A stretch of DNA of 64,000 nt, from contig NZ_CP016545.1 in NCBI RefSeq assembly GCF_001687545.1, forward strand, positions 1,163,001-1,227,000. The letters run 5' to 3'. This document shows positions 1-8,600 of this stretch, one piece after another. The notes under the pieces are model-generated. The model saw only the letters and a list, made by a program, of their open reading frames with translations, made no database searches and was not told where the DNA came from. Each line of letters starts with the position of its first letter. The stretch's first letter is position 1. A program made the position numbers and the translations under genes. This DNA comes from Paraurantiacibacter namhicola (GTDB lineage Bacteria > Pseudomonadota > Alphaproteobacteria > Sphingomonadales > Sphingomonadaceae).

Positions 1-1262
1 GCGTGGGCCGGCAGCCCTTCGAGATGCGCCAGCGTGACGGCGGCGGGGCCGATGCTGGCAAGCGATTTTTCGTCCAGCGCGATGAAGCTGGTGCGTTTCA
101 TGAAGTCCAGCACCGAAAGCCCGCTGGCAAAGCGTGCGCGGCGGCCGGTGGGCAGGACGTGGTTCGGCCCGGCGACGTAATCGCCCACGGCTTCGGGCGT
201 GTGACGGCCCAGGAAGACACTGCCCGCATGGCGCAGGCCCTTCATCAGCGCTTCGGGATCGGCCACGGCCAGCTCGACATGCTCGGCAGCGAGGCGATTG
301 GCCAGCGGCAGCGCGTCTTCCAGCGCCTCGACCACGATCAGCGCGCCATTCGCATCCCAGCTTTCGCGCGCGGTGCGATTGGTGGACAGCATGGCGCATT
401 GCACATCCACGCGATCTTCCACCTGCTCGGCGAAATTCGCATCATCGGTGATGAGGATGGACTGGCTGGTGGGGTCATGCTCCGCCTGGCTCAGCAGGTC
501 GGCGGCGATCCAGTCCGGATCGTTCTCGCCATCGGCGATGACCAGGATTTCGCTGGGGCCTGCCACCATGTCGATGCCGACGACGCCGTAAAGCTGGCGC
601 TTGGCTTCGGCCACCCAGGCATTGCCGGGGCCGACCACCACGTCGACCGGCGCGATCCGTTCCGTGCCATAGGCCAGCGCGGCCACGGCCTGTGCCCCGC
701 CGACGCGCCAGATCTCGTCCACGCCGGCAATATGCGCGGCGGCCAGCACCAGGTCGTTCACTTCGCCCTTCGGTGTGGGCGTGGTCACCACCAGCCGCTC
801 GACGCCCGCCACCTTCGCCGGGATCGCGTTCATCAGCATGCTGGAGGGATAGGCCGCGCGGCCGCCCGGAACATACAGGCCCGCCGCGTCCACGCCGCGC
901 CATGTCGCGCCCAGCCGCACGCCGACATCATCCGTGTAATCGCGGTTCGCGGGCAATTGCGCCTCGTGATAGGCGCGAATGCGATCCGCCGCGAGCTGCA
1001 GCGCATCGCGCACGTCGCCGTCAAGCGCCTTGTAGGCAGCCTCGCAGGTGGCGGCGGAAATCTGCCAGTCGTCCTCGCTCGCCGGGGCGAACTTGTCGTA
1101 GCGGATCGTGTATTCGGCCAGGGCGGTATCGCCATGCGCGCGCACGCGGGCAATGATGTCGGCCACGGTGCGGCTTACATCCTCGTCGCTTTCGCGGCGG
1201 CCATCGACCAGCCGGGCGAAGCGCGTCTCGAAATCGGGGTCGGAGTGCTTCAGGCGTTGCAT
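1..1262 (-). CDS. hisD: histidinol dehydrogenase (3' end cut by window edge)
   Basis: HisD carries out the last two steps of histidine synthesis, oxidising L-histidinol to L-histidine with 2 NAD+ in the cytoplasm. About 420 residues are visible from the start [10 protein letters not shown]; the family is about 430 residues long, so only roughly the last ten are outside the window. Recognisable blocks are the conserved GPGNAWVAEAKR, VAGPSEILVIAD and the zinc-ligand region DLLSQAEHDP, with AAEHVELAV further on. The ATG overlaps the stop of hisG by one base (TGATG), so translation is probably coupled in a hisG-hisD operon. The long open frame on the opposite strand is only a shadow of this gene. 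The call is firm. Confidence 0.96.
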   Translation of the reverse strand, partial: MQRLKHSDPDFETRFARLVDGRRESDEDVSRTVADIIARVRAHGDTALAEYTIRYDKFAPASEDDWQISAATCEAAYKALDGDVRDALQLAADRIRAYHEAQLPANRDYTDDVGVRLGATWRGVDAAGLYVPGGRAAYPSSMLMNAIPAKVAGVERLVVTTPTPKGEVNDLVLAAAHIAGVDEIWRVGGAQAVAALAYGTERIAPVDVVVGPGNAWVAEAKRQLYGVVGIDMVAGPSEILVIADGENDPDWIAADLLSQAEHDPTSQSILITDDANFAEQVEDRVDVQCAMLSTNRTARESWDANGALIVVEALEDALPLANRLAAEHVELAVADPEALMKGLRHAGSVFLGRHTPEAVGDYVAGPNHVLPTGRRARFASGLSVLDFMKRTSFIALDEKSLASIGPAAVTLAHLEGLPAH

Positions 1263-1930
1263 CAGGCGGCTTCCCCGCGGGCGGCATCGTCGGCGACACG
1301 GCGGAAGGCATCGACCAGCTCCGCCACGCGGGCATCGGTCTTCAGGGCAGCGCGATTGACGATCAGCCGGGCGGAAATGTCCATGATATGCCCGGTTTCC
1401 ACCAGTCCGTTCTGCTTCAGCGTGGTGCCGGTGGAAACGAGGTCCACGATACGGCCCGCAAGGCCCAGCGAGGGCGCAAGCTCCATCGCGCCGTTCAGCT
1501 TCACGCATTCGGCCTGGATGCCCTGCCGCTCGAACCAGCGGCTGGTGATGTTGGGATACTTCGTCGCCACGCGGTAATGGCTGGCATTGCCGGGCGTTGC
1601 AGGCGCGCCGCCGGCAGGTTCTGCCACGGCGAGGTGGCAGTGGCCGATGTCGAGGTCCACCGGGGCGTAAAGCTCCGAATAGGCAAACTCCTCGATCACG
1701 TCGCTACCTACGATACCCGCCTGCGCCGCGCCGAAGGCGACGAAGGTGGCGACATCGAAGGCGCGCACGCGGATCAGGCGCATGTCATCGCGCGTGGTGT
1801 CGAAGCTGAGCGAGCGGTTGGCCTTGTCGTGGAAGCCGTCCTCCGGCACGACGCCGGCACGCGCCATCACGGGCAGCGCCTCGTCCAGGATACGGCCCTT
1901 GGGCACAGCGAAGGTCAGTTCTTGTGGCAT
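1262..1930 (-). CDS. hisG: ATP phosphoribosyltransferase, short form
   Basis: HisG catalyses the first committed step of histidine synthesis, joining ATP and PRPP to give phosphoribosyl-ATP. The start [20 protein letters not shown] fits the family N-terminus; the frame stays open further upstream but those residues are not HisG-like. At 222 residues it lacks the C-terminal regulatory domain of the long form (about 299 residues in E. coli). Short forms work as a complex with HisZ, a HisRS-like subunit, and no hisZ is in this window. The PRPP-binding block is seen as [14 protein letters not shown]. It is co-directional with and overlaps hisD. The divergent neighbour starts 44 bases away, so both promoters share that gap. 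Confidence 0.95.
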   Translation of the reverse strand: MPQELTFAVPKGRILDEALPVMARAGVVPEDGFHDKANRSLSFDTTRDDMRLIRVRAFDVATFVAFGAAQAGIVGSDVIEEFAYSELYAPVDLDIGHCHLAVAEPAGGAPATPGNASHYRVATKYPNITSRWFERQGIQAECVKLNGAMELAPSLGLAGRIVDLVSTGTTLKQNGLVETGHIMDISARLIVNRAALKTDARVAELVDAFRRVADDAARGEAA

Positions 1931-1973
1931 TGCGCGCGCATGTAGGTTGCAGCAGGGCAAAGGGCAAATACCA

Positions 1974-3062
1974 ATGGCGGGAAAGAGTGCCGGCAGCGGC
2001 GTGATGGACATGGTTGACCTTGGCCAGGCGATCGACTGGCAGGCCAATCACGCGGAGGAAGCCGGCGCCCCCATCACCGCGCGGATCGTGCGGGCACAGC
2101 GCGCCATGCTGGAGCTGGATACGGCCGTTTCCCGGCGCATGAACAGCTGGGCAGGCCTGAGCCTGCGCGATGCCCTGCCGCTGCGCGTGGCCGGAGGCCT
2201 GCACTGGCTGCACCTGTCCGGCACTGCGCCTGCACTGGAGCCGGTCTATCTGGGTATGGCCAGCGACCAGGGCACGGTGGACCGGCTGGTGGCGCAGGCG
2301 GCGCAAGACTTTGACACTGTGCTGCTGCCGTGGCTGGACAGTCCGCCGCAGACCAATGAGGCAGGCCGGTCCGCCAGCATCATGGCCGGCCTGTTGTGGC
2401 TGGCGGACAGGCTTGGCCCGAATTTCGACCTGTTCGAAATCGGCGCGAGTGCCGGGATCAACACCATGATGGCGCGCTATGCCTATGACCTTGGCGGCGT
2501 GAAGGCGGGGCCGTCGCTTTCCCGCATGGCCATCGCGCCGGAATGGCGGGGCGCTTCGCCGCCTGCCGCCGCGCCCCGGATTGTCGGCGTGAGGGGGTGC
2601 GACATCGCGCCGCTCGACCTGGCCGACCCGGCGCAGGCGCTGAAACTGAAAAGCTATGTCTGGCCCGATGCGCAGGCGCGCATGCACCGGATGGATGCGG
2701 CCATCGCCATTGCCGCCGCCATGCCGCCGCAGCTGGAAAAGGCCGACGCCGCCGATTTCGTGGAGCAGGAGCTGGCGTGCCCCGCGCAGGCAGGCACGAC
2801 GCGCTGCCTGTTCCATTCGATCATGTGGCAGTACCTGCCCGATAGCGCGCAGGCCCGCATTACCGCGGCGATGGAAGCGGCAGGCGCTGCGGCGCGTGCG
2901 GACAGTCCGCTGGCATGGCTGGCGCTGGAGACCAATCGCGAGACATTCCGGCACGAGCTGACCGTACGGTATTGGCCCGATGGCGGAGCGCCGGTGAAGC
3001 TGGCCGAAGCGCATCCGCATGGCGAATGGGTGGAATGGCTAGAGGAGCCTGCCGAAGCCTAG
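1974..3062 (+). CDS. DUF2332 family protein
   Basis: The protein has 362 residues from [18 protein letters not shown] assign it to the DUF2332 family of uncharacterised cytoplasmic proteins from its overall pattern: an N-terminal half beginning [17 protein letters not shown], a central [22 protein letters not shown] segment and a C-terminal [18 protein letters not shown] segment. The GASAGIN segment resembles a nucleotide- or SAM-binding glycine loop, but function is unknown. An in-frame ATG at 2004 is an alternative start. It is transcribed away from hisG, and its stop lies in the same CTAG tetranucleotide as the stop of the convergent hydrolase gene. Confidence 0.78.
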   Translation: MAGKSAGSGVMDMVDLGQAIDWQANHAEEAGAPITARIVRAQRAMLELDTAVSRRMNSWAGLSLRDALPLRVAGGLHWLHLSGTAPALEPVYLGMASDQGTVDRLVAQAAQDFDTVLLPWLDSPPQTNEAGRSASIMAGLLWLADRLGPNFDLFEIGASAGINTMMARYAYDLGGVKAGPSLSRMAIAPEWRGASPPAAAPRIVGVRGCDIAPLDLADPAQALKLKSYVWPDAQARMHRMDAAIAIAAAMPPQLEKADAADFVEQELACPAQAGTTRCLFHSIMWQYLPDSAQARITAAMEAAGAAARADSPLAWLALETNRETFRHELTVRYWPDGGAPVKLAEAHPHGEWVEWLEEPAEA

Positions 3063-3970
3063 GCGGTCTTGGAAAGAAAAGCGTCCAGCGCGGCATTAAC
3101 AGCTTCGGGCGCTTCCCATGGCGAGAAATGGCCTGCGCCGGGCACTCGCTCGATCCGCAGATCCTCCACCCATTCGGGCATCAGGTCCAGGTTTGCGGGC
3201 AACAGCGCCTCGTCCTTCAGGCCCCAGATCACCAACGTGGGGATCGTCAGCGGCACGATGAAGGGGGAGGGGGCGTAGCCTTCCGGCAGCCCCATCGGTG
3301 CATCCACAGGCGGGATCTCCAGCGGGCTGGCGCGGTACCAGTCGAGCATGGCCCTGACGCGGTCCTCATCGCCCCATTCGTCCTGCAGGATCGCCAGCTC
3401 CGCCGGATCGAAGGGCGGCAGGCGGCCCAGTACACCCTCGCTCAGCAGCAGCTCTGCCAGCCCCTGTTTACGAACGGCGGCCTCTATGGCCGGGTCGCGA
3501 AAGGCGGTGACATACTGGCTGGCCGCGCGCTGGCGGGGGTCTGTGTAAAGCAGGTGCTGGAAGACGGCAGGGTGGGGCGCGTTGGCGATGGCGGCGCGCG
3601 TCACCAGCCCGCTTCGCTGCCCCATCATGGATGCTGCCCATGCCACGGCGCCGCCCCAGTCGTGCCCGACGATGGTGAAATCGGCGATGCCCAATGCCTG
3701 CGCCAGGGCGAATACATCGCCAACAAGCTCCGCCAAGCGGTAATTCGCCGCGCCAACCGGACGCGAGGAATTGCCATAGCCGCGCTGGTTGGGCGCGATG
3801 CAGCGATACCTGTCTTGCAGGTGCGCGATCTGGTGCCGCCAGGTGCGGTAATTTTCCGGGAAGCCGTGCAGGAACAGCAGGGCAGGCGCATCCTGCGGCC
3901 CGCTGACATGCACTTCCAGCTCCGTCCCGCCGGGCAGGGCGATGCGCTGGAGGTCCCCGGACAGGGGCAT
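3059..3970 (-). CDS. alpha/beta hydrolase, epoxide hydrolase-like
   Basis: This 303-residue protein begins MPLSGDLQRIALPGG. It has the alpha/beta hydrolase landmarks of the epoxide hydrolase/haloalkane dehalogenase branch: the oxyanion-hole motif LHGFPENYRTWRHQ (HGxP), the RGYGNSSRP segment, the nucleophile elbow VGHDWGGAVAW with Asp as nucleophile (G-H-D-W-G), and a C-terminal GAGHFSPWEAP that supplies the catalytic His. Asp as nucleophile favours an epoxide hydrolase or dehalogenase over an esterase; the substrate cannot be told. Its ATG overlaps the stop of the FKBP gene by one base (TAATG), so the pair is probably cotranscribed and translationally coupled. Confidence 0.87.
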   Translation of the reverse strand: MPLSGDLQRIALPGGTELEVHVSGPQDAPALLFLHGFPENYRTWRHQIAHLQDRYRCIAPNQRGYGNSSRPVGAANYRLAELVGDVFALAQALGIADFTIVGHDWGGAVAWAASMMGQRSGLVTRAAIANAPHPAVFQHLLYTDPRQRAASQYVTAFRDPAIEAAVRKQGLAELLLSEGVLGRLPPFDPAELAILQDEWGDEDRVRAMLDWYRASPLEIPPVDAPMGLPEGYAPSPFIVPLTIPTLVIWGLKDEALLPANLDLMPEWVEDLRIERVPGAGHFSPWEAPEAVNAALDAFLSKTA

Positions 3971-4446
3971 TATTCGGCGATGTCGATCAGTTCGATGGTG
4001 AACATCAGCGTCGCGGCGCCGGGGATGGGGCCCTTGCCTTCCGCGCCGTAACCCATGGAGGCGGGCACGGCGATCTCGATCGTGTCGCCCACGCCGGCCA
4101 TGGGAATGGCCAGCTGCCATGCCTTTATCAGCCGGCCGAGCGGGAATTGCGCTGGCTCACCGCGCTTGTAGGAGCTGTCGAACTCCTCGCCGTCCACAAA
4201 GGTGCCGCGGTAATGGACGGTGACCGTGTCCTCCACGGTGGGACGCGCGCCCGTGCCATCGCCCGCCACGCGCCGCCACATGACGCCGCCCGGCAGCCAG
4301 CTCCACCCGTCCTTTGCATTGAGCGAGGACAAGGCGATCTGCTGCTGCATAAGCCATTCGGAATCGGACGGACCGGCCTGCTCGGCAGAGGCGGCGGAGG
4401 GAAGGGCGAGCGCCAGAGCGGCGGCGGTAGCGAGAAGATGTTTCAT
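3970..4446 (-). CDS. exported FKBP-type peptidyl-prolyl isomerase
   Basis: The 158-residue protein opens with a Sec signal peptide (MKHLLATAAALALALPSAAS-A), so it should act in the periplasm or at the outer membrane on folding of exported proteins. The FKBP domain spans roughly residues 65-157, with VHYRGTFVDGEEFDSSYKRG, FPLGRLIKAWQLAIPMAGVG and PASMGYGAEGKGPIPGAATL, all standard FKBP landmarks. The family converts cis and trans Xaa-Pro bonds. It is the first gene of a pair with the alpha/beta hydrolase. A paired-hairpin repeat lies just upstream, between it and the pirin gene. Confidence 0.92.
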   Translation of the reverse strand: MKHLLATAAALALALPSAASAEQAGPSDSEWLMQQQIALSSLNAKDGWSWLPGGVMWRRVAGDGTGARPTVEDTVTVHYRGTFVDGEEFDSSYKRGEPAQFPLGRLIKAWQLAIPMAGVGDTIEIAVPASMGYGAEGKGPIPGAATLMFTIELIDIAE

Positions 4447-4466
4447 GGCGCTCTCTTAGCCACAAA

Positions 4467-4544
4467 CGTCATCCCAGCGAAAGCTGGGATCTGTTGCTAT
4501 CGATGCGCCGGTGGAAAGAGATCCCAGCTTTCGCTGGGATGACG
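4467..4544. repeat. paired inverted hairpin (REP/BIME-like) element
   Basis: Two perfect 26-base inverted arms lie at 4467-4492 and 4519-4544, separated by 26 bases. Each arm contains its own palindrome: an 8-bp stem ATCCCAGC/GCTGGGAT closed by a four-base loop, GAAA in the left arm and TTTC in the right. It sits in the gap between two co-directional genes and there is no T-run, so it does not look like an ordinary terminator. A degenerate single arm occurs at 56951-56973. This looks like a repetitive extragenic palindrome. Confidence 0.88.
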
Positions 4545-4546
4545 GT

Positions 4547-5464
4547 TCAGGGATAACTGACCGTCTTTGGCTTTCCGTCCGGCAGGGGAATGAATTCTTC
4601 CGTGTCGCCGGGCACCTCGGGGAAGCGGCCTTCGCGCCAGTCTTCCTTGGCCTGTTCGATCCGGTCACGGTCGGAACTGACGAAATTCCACCAGACGTGG
4701 CGCTTGGTGGAAAAAGCCTCGCCGCCCAGCAGGAACACGCGCGCGCCGGTATCGGATCGCAGCGTCATCGCGGCGCCCGGTTTCAGCACGGTCAGCTCGT
4801 AAAGGCCCAGCTGCTGGCCATCCACTTCGGCCTCGCCCTGCACCAGCATCAGCGCGCGCTCATCCGCTCCGGCATCGATGGGGATGGAGCCTGCCGCGCC
4901 CAGCAGGATCTCGGCGTTGATCGTCTCGGCATACGTCGTGGTCGCCGCGCGCTTGCCCCACAATTCGCCCATGATGACGGTGGCCTTCACGCAGTCATCC
5001 TCCAGCACAGGCAGGTCGCTGACGGCCTCGAAGGCCGGGTCGATTTCCTCGCGTCCATCCGGCAGGGCCAGCCATGTCTGCATGCCGAAGAGCTTCGGCC
5101 CCGTCGCCCGCTCGTCCTGCGGAGAGCGTTCGGAATGCACGATGCCGGTCCCAGCGGTCATCAGGTTGACCGTGCCGGGCCGGATCGTGGAGCGCGTGCC
5201 CAGGCTGTCGCGGTGCTCGATTGCGCCGCCATGTTCGCCAGCGAACAGCCACGTCACGGTGGCAAGGTTGATATGCGGGTGCGGGCGCACATCCATGCCG
5301 CCGCCGATATCCAGCTGGGCGGGGCCGAATTGGTCCACGAACACGAAAGGCCCGACCATGCGCTGAGCGGCGCTGGGGACGGCGCGGCGGACCTTGAAAT
5401 TGCCGAGGTCGTGCGTGGTGGGGGTCACCGTCTTCAAGATGCCCGTATCGTCGCCGCTACTCAT
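4547..5464 (-). CDS. pirin family protein
   Basis: The 305-residue bicupin has an N-terminal pirin domain with VGPFVFVDQFGPAQLDIGGG, the metal-ligand block DVRPHPHINLATVTW (His-x-His), GAIEHRDSLGT and GTGIVHSERSP, which together supply the typical pirin iron ligands. A C-terminal pirin domain follows from about residue 170. Bacterial pirins are non-haem iron proteins; some have quercetin dioxygenase activity and others modulate partner enzymes. The substrate is not visible here. The neighbouring GST and BolA genes, also linked to redox and iron handling, are co-directional and closely packed, which suggests one transcript. Confidence 0.93.
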   Translation of the reverse strand: MSSGDDTGILKTVTPTTHDLGNFKVRRAVPSAAQRMVGPFVFVDQFGPAQLDIGGGMDVRPHPHINLATVTWLFAGEHGGAIEHRDSLGTRSTIRPGTVNLMTAGTGIVHSERSPQDERATGPKLFGMQTWLALPDGREEIDPAFEAVSDLPVLEDDCVKATVIMGELWGKRAATTTYAETINAEILLGAAGSIPIDAGADERALMLVQGEAEVDGQQLGLYELTVLKPGAAMTLRSDTGARVFLLGGEAFSTKRHVWWNFVSSDRDRIEQAKEDWREGRFPEVPGDTEEFIPLPDGKPKTVSYP

Positions 5465-5477
5465 CGCTGCGCTCCCG

Positions 5478-6185
5478 TCATTGTTCGTCCAGCTCCTCGT
5501 AATGGCGGAAGATGCCGTCCTGGTTGAATTCCATGCGCCGCTCGCTGGCGAGATAGGCGGCCACGCCTTCGATATCGGGCACGCTTGCCTGCAGCGCCTC
5601 CAGGTTCGGCCAGCTGCCCTGCATGGTGCGCATGTAATTGGGGAAGGCGTAATCCAGCCCCTCCATCACCTGGAACAGGCTGGTGTCGACATGTGTGAAC
5701 TGCTCGCCCAGCATGAAGGGCCCGCCATTGGTGGCCAGCGCATTGTCGAAATGGATCAGGAACTTGGGCAGGCGGTCTTCGCGGAAATTCTCGGCCCGTT
5801 CGTAGGCTGCATCCATCTGGTCCGCGTAATAGCGCCCGCTGGCGATGGGGTGGTGCGTATCATGCACCTCTTTCACCAGATCCGTGATGTCGAGCTGCAG
5901 CTGCAACAGCTGCAAATCGGTCGCCAGGTCCCCGCTGCCGAGGCCCTCCTTGTCCGACAGGTAAAGCAGGATCAGCGCCGTCTGGCCGATCGTCACGTCC
6001 TCGTCGACGAGGTAGGGCGGTGCGAAGGGCCGGAAGCCCGTGCGCGCATGCATGTCCTCGACCAGCGCATCGGCATCCTGCTCGCGGGCTATGTCCCGGT
6101 ATTCCAGGCCGGATGCTTCCATGAACAGGCGCACGAATTCGCCGCGGCCTGGAATGCTGGGCCAGTACCATAGCTGGTAGCTCAC
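5478..6185 (-). CDS. glutathione S-transferase family protein
   Basis: The 235-residue protein has an N-terminal thioredoxin-like domain starting MSYQLWYWPSIPGRGEFVRL, typical of sigma/alpha-type GSTs with Tyr near the start as the likely thiol-activating residue. PPYLVDEDVTIGQTALILLYL (cis-Pro and the Gln-Thr glutathione-binding pair) is followed by an all-helical C-terminal domain with LGEQFTHVDTSLFQVMEGLDYAF. It should bind glutathione in the cytoplasm; the electrophile is unknown. Its start overlaps the BolA stop by four bases (ATGA), so BolA and GST are translationally coupled. Confidence 0.9.
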   Translation of the reverse strand: MSYQLWYWPSIPGRGEFVRLFMEASGLEYRDIAREQDADALVEDMHARTGFRPFAPPYLVDEDVTIGQTALILLYLSDKEGLGSGDLATDLQLLQLQLDITDLVKEVHDTHHPIASGRYYADQMDAAYERAENFREDRLPKFLIHFDNALATNGGPFMLGEQFTHVDTSLFQVMEGLDYAFPNYMRTMQGSWPNLEALQASVPDIEGVAAYLASERRMEFNQDGIFRHYEELDEQ

Positions 6186-6460
6186 CCCAGCTCTCCGGGC
6201 AGGGCGGCGCGGATGGCCAGGGCGTGCACCCGCTCGCCGGGGATGTCGCCCAGTGCGCGGTTGACCATGCGCTGGCGCTCAAGCCGGCTCTTGCCCTCGA
6301 AGGCCGCGCTCTCGATCAGGATGGTGAAGTGCGATTCCCCGCTGCCATCGTCGCCCGAATGGCCGTGATGGGCCGCGCTGTCATTGATCACATCCAGCCG
6401 CGCGGGCGCGAAAGCGGCGCGCAGTGTTTCTTCCATTTCTGTCTGTATCGGTCCTGCCAT
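6182..6460 (-). CDS. BolA family protein
   Basis: The 92-residue protein has the BolA fold: ETLRAAFAPARLDVINDSAAHHGHS, then SHFTILIESAAFEGKSRLERQRMVNRALGDI and the conserved C-terminal ERVHALAI that carries the invariant His. BolA proteins form [2Fe-2S] complexes with monothiol glutaredoxins, and some influence transcription or morphology. The longer loop HGHSGDDGSG belongs to the BolA1-like class. It leads an operon with GST and possibly pirin, and is divergent from the J-domain gene 41 bases away. In alphaproteobacteria BolA often sits next to a DnaJ-like gene and cobS, as it does here. Confidence 0.93.
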   Translation of the reverse strand: MAGPIQTEMEETLRAAFAPARLDVINDSAAHHGHSGDDGSGESHFTILIESAAFEGKSRLERQRMVNRALGDIPGERVHALAIRAALPGELG

Positions 6461-6501
6461 GGGGTTCCCTTGCGCGATCTGGTACCTATTTCACAAGGCT
6501 T

Positions 6502-7089
6502 ATGCGTAACGAGAGGTTCCACGGCCGCTATGAAAGCGAAGGGCGGGTGTGCGAACATCCCACCTGCCGCGATCCGGGCGAGTTTCGCGCGCCAGGGCAG
6601 CGCGCACCGGGCTTCAACGGGCCGGGCGACTGGCGCTGGTTCTGCCTGCAGCACGTGCGTGAATTTAACGCCGGATACGACTGGTTCGAGGGCATGAGCG
6701 CGGACGAGATCCTGGCCGCACAATCGCCTGTCGCCGGGTGGGAAAGCGAAACGCGCGCCTTCCGGCCCACCGCCGCCGTGGATGGCATGCCGCGCTGGGC
6801 GGACTTTGCGGACCCGCTAGACGCCATTGGCGGGCGGGCTGCGGACATCCACCGGCGGGCTGCCGGGGGCACGGGCGATTACCAGCGCTTCACCCCGATG
6901 GAGCGCGATGCCCTGACGGTTATGAACCTGACCCCGCGCGCCGACCGGCAGAAGCTGCGCCGCCGCTATTCGGAACTGGTGCGCCGTTACCACCCGGATC
7001 GCAACGGCGGGGACCGGAGCCATGAAAGCCGCCTGCAACGCGTGGTCGAAGCCTACCAGCTGCTGCGCCGGTCGGAGGCCTTGAGCTGA
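6502..7089 (+). CDS. J-domain protein with N-terminal zinc-type cysteines
   Basis: The 195-residue protein starting MRNERFHGRY has a C-terminal J domain (about residues 135-193) with the HPD signature in RRYHPDRNGGDRSHESRLQ. This is the motif that stimulates Hsp70 ATPase. The N-terminal half holds a possible zinc site, CEHPTC near residue 16 and CLQH near residue 50, with the conserved-looking FNAGYDWFEGMS after it. It is a DnaJ-like co-chaperone lacking the G/F and central zinc regions of true DnaJ. It lies divergent from BolA and a short way upstream of cobS, a recurrent alphaproteobacterial neighbourhood; client and Hsp70 partner are unknown. Confidence 0.9.
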   Translation: MRNERFHGRYESEGRVCEHPTCRDPGEFRAPGQRAPGFNGPGDWRWFCLQHVREFNAGYDWFEGMSADEILAAQSPVAGWESETRAFRPTAAVDGMPRWADFADPLDAIGGRAADIHRRAAGGTGDYQRFTPMERDALTVMNLTPRADRQKLRRRYSELVRRYHPDRNGGDRSHESRLQRVVEAYQLLRRSEALS

Positions 7090-7095
7090 GCGCCG

Positions 7096-7464
7096 CTATT
7101 GCGGGGCCAGCGCGCCGCTGCTGTCCAGCATGGGCTCGAAACCGCCGAAGACCATGCGCTTGCCGTCGAACGGCATATCGCCGAAATCCTGCATCCGCGG
7201 GTCTTCCATCATCTTCGCCTCCGATGCATCGGCGGTGACCTTGTCCGGCCATGTGACCCAGCTGAAGACGATCTTTTCGCCCTCCTGCGCCTTGGTCGCC
7301 ATGCGGAAATCGGTGGTGTGGCCGTCCTTCACATCTGCTTCCCAGCATTCGACCTGGCCCAGCGCGCCGTAATCCTTCAGCAGGTCCCAGAACTTACGCG
7401 CCGTTTCGATATACGCCTGCCTGTTGCCTTCCGGCACGGCGGCGATGAATCCGTTCACATACAT
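7096..7464 (-). CDS. DUF1428 family protein
   Basis: The 122-residue protein from MYVNGFIAAVPEGNRQAY matches the DUF1428 family (YbaA-like, dimeric ferredoxin-like alpha/beta-barrel fold): YIETARKFWDLLKDYGALGQVECWEADV, then FSWVTWPDK and FDGKRMVFGGFEPMLD. No catalytic function is established for the family. The frame remains open upstream, but the ATG at 7464 matches where the family begins. It is convergent with the J-domain gene, whose stop is six bases away, and divergent from cobS. The 140-base gap to cobS shows no strong promoter that I can pick out by eye. Confidence 0.86.
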   Translation of the reverse strand: MYVNGFIAAVPEGNRQAYIETARKFWDLLKDYGALGQVECWEADVKDGHTTDFRMATKAQEGEKIVFSWVTWPDKVTADASEAKMMEDPRMQDFGDMPFDGKRMVFGGFEPMLDSSGALAPQ

Positions 7465-7604
7465 GGCATGCCTCCTGTCGTGGTCGCAGCCGTAATGTGC
7501 GCCCTTTGCGGCCTGCTCGCAAATCCGCCGTGCAGCCCTGCTTGCAGCGGGGCAATGCATCGCGTGTTGCGGCGCGGCGCACCGGCGTCTAGGCATCGCG
7601 CGAA

Positions 7605-8594
7605 ATGACCGAGATGACCGACAACAGCTTCGCCGCCGACTCCGGAACCGCCATGGCCGCGCCTGACAAACAGGTGAGCGTGCGCGAGGTGTTCGGGATC
7701 GATTCCGACATGATGGTCCCCGCCTTCAGCCAGGCGGACGACCGCGTGCCCGACCTCGATGAAAGCTACGTGTTCGATCCGGACACGACGCTCGCCATCC
7801 TGGCAGGCTTTGCGCATGACCGGCGCGTGATGATCCAGGGCTATCACGGCACGGGCAAGTCCACGCATATCGAGCAGGTTGCCGCGCGCCTCAACTGGCC
7901 CTGCATCCGCATCAACCTGGACGCGCATATCAGCCGCATCGACCTGATCGGGCGCGATGCCATCGTGCTGCGCGACGGGCTGCAGGTGACGGAATTTCGC
8001 GAAGGCCTGCTGCCCTGGGCGCTGCAGCACCCGGTGGCGCTGGTGTTCGACGAGTACGATGCCGGCCGCCCAGACGTGATGTTCGTGATCCAGCGCGTGC
8101 TGGAACAGCAGGGCAAGCTGACGCTGCTGGACCAGAACCGCGTGATCCGCCCGAACCCGCATTTCCGCCTGTTCGCCACGTCGAACACGGTGGGCCTGGG
8201 CGATACGAGCGGGCTGTATCACGGCACGCAGGCGATCAACCAGGGCCAGATGGACCGCTGGAACATCGTGATGGGCCTGAATTACCTGCCCGAGGAAACC
8301 GAGCGGCAGATCGTGGGCGCCAAGACCTCACTGGACGAGAAGCTGGTGGCCGACATGATCCGGGTCGCAGACCTGACGCGGCAGGGCTTCATGAACGGGG
8401 ACATCTCCACCGTGATGAGCCCGCGCACGGTCATCACCTGGGCGCAGAACACCGAGATCTTCGACAATCCCGGCTTCGCCTTCCGTCTCAGCTTCCTGAA
8501 CAAGTGCGACGAGGCCGAGCGCATGCTGGTGGCAGAATACTACCAGCGCGTGTTCGGCGAAGACCTGCCCGAAAGCGTCGTCGGGCAGGCCTGA
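7605..8594 (+). CDS. cobS: aerobic cobaltochelatase subunit CobS-like AAA+ ATPase
   Basis: The 329-residue AAA+ protein is of the MoxR/CobS class. The Walker A is [13 protein letters not shown] (about residue 80), Walker B is [14 protein letters not shown], and sensor 1 is [21 protein letters not shown], all highly typical of CobS. The N-terminal [29 protein letters not shown] is the CobS leader. With CobT and CobN it inserts cobalt into hydrogenobyrinate diamide in the aerobic B12 pathway. Neither cobT nor cobN is in the window: the next gene is a convergent GGDEF-EAL gene starting six bases after this stop. Some alphaproteobacteria lack the rest of the pathway, so the partner may differ. 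Confidence 0.9.
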   Translation: MTEMTDNSFAADSGTAMAAPDKQVSVREVFGIDSDMMVPAFSQADDRVPDLDESYVFDPDTTLAILAGFAHDRRVMIQGYHGTGKSTHIEQVAARLNWPCIRINLDAHISRIDLIGRDAIVLRDGLQVTEFREGLLPWALQHPVALVFDEYDAGRPDVMFVIQRVLEQQGKLTLLDQNRVIRPNPHFRLFATSNTVGLGDTSGLYHGTQAINQGQMDRWNIVMGLNYLPEETERQIVGAKTSLDEKLVADMIRVADLTRQGFMNGDISTVMSPRTVITWAQNTEIFDNPGFAFRLSFLNKCDEAERMLVAEYYQRVFGEDLPESVVGQA

Positions 8595-8600
8595 CGCCGC

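Noticed and set aside
3-1577. 524-residue open frame on the + strand over hisD and hisG
   Set aside because: It is the antisense shadow of hisD and hisG. Its Arg/His/Gly-rich composition and lack of motifs are typical of frames opposite high-GC genes.
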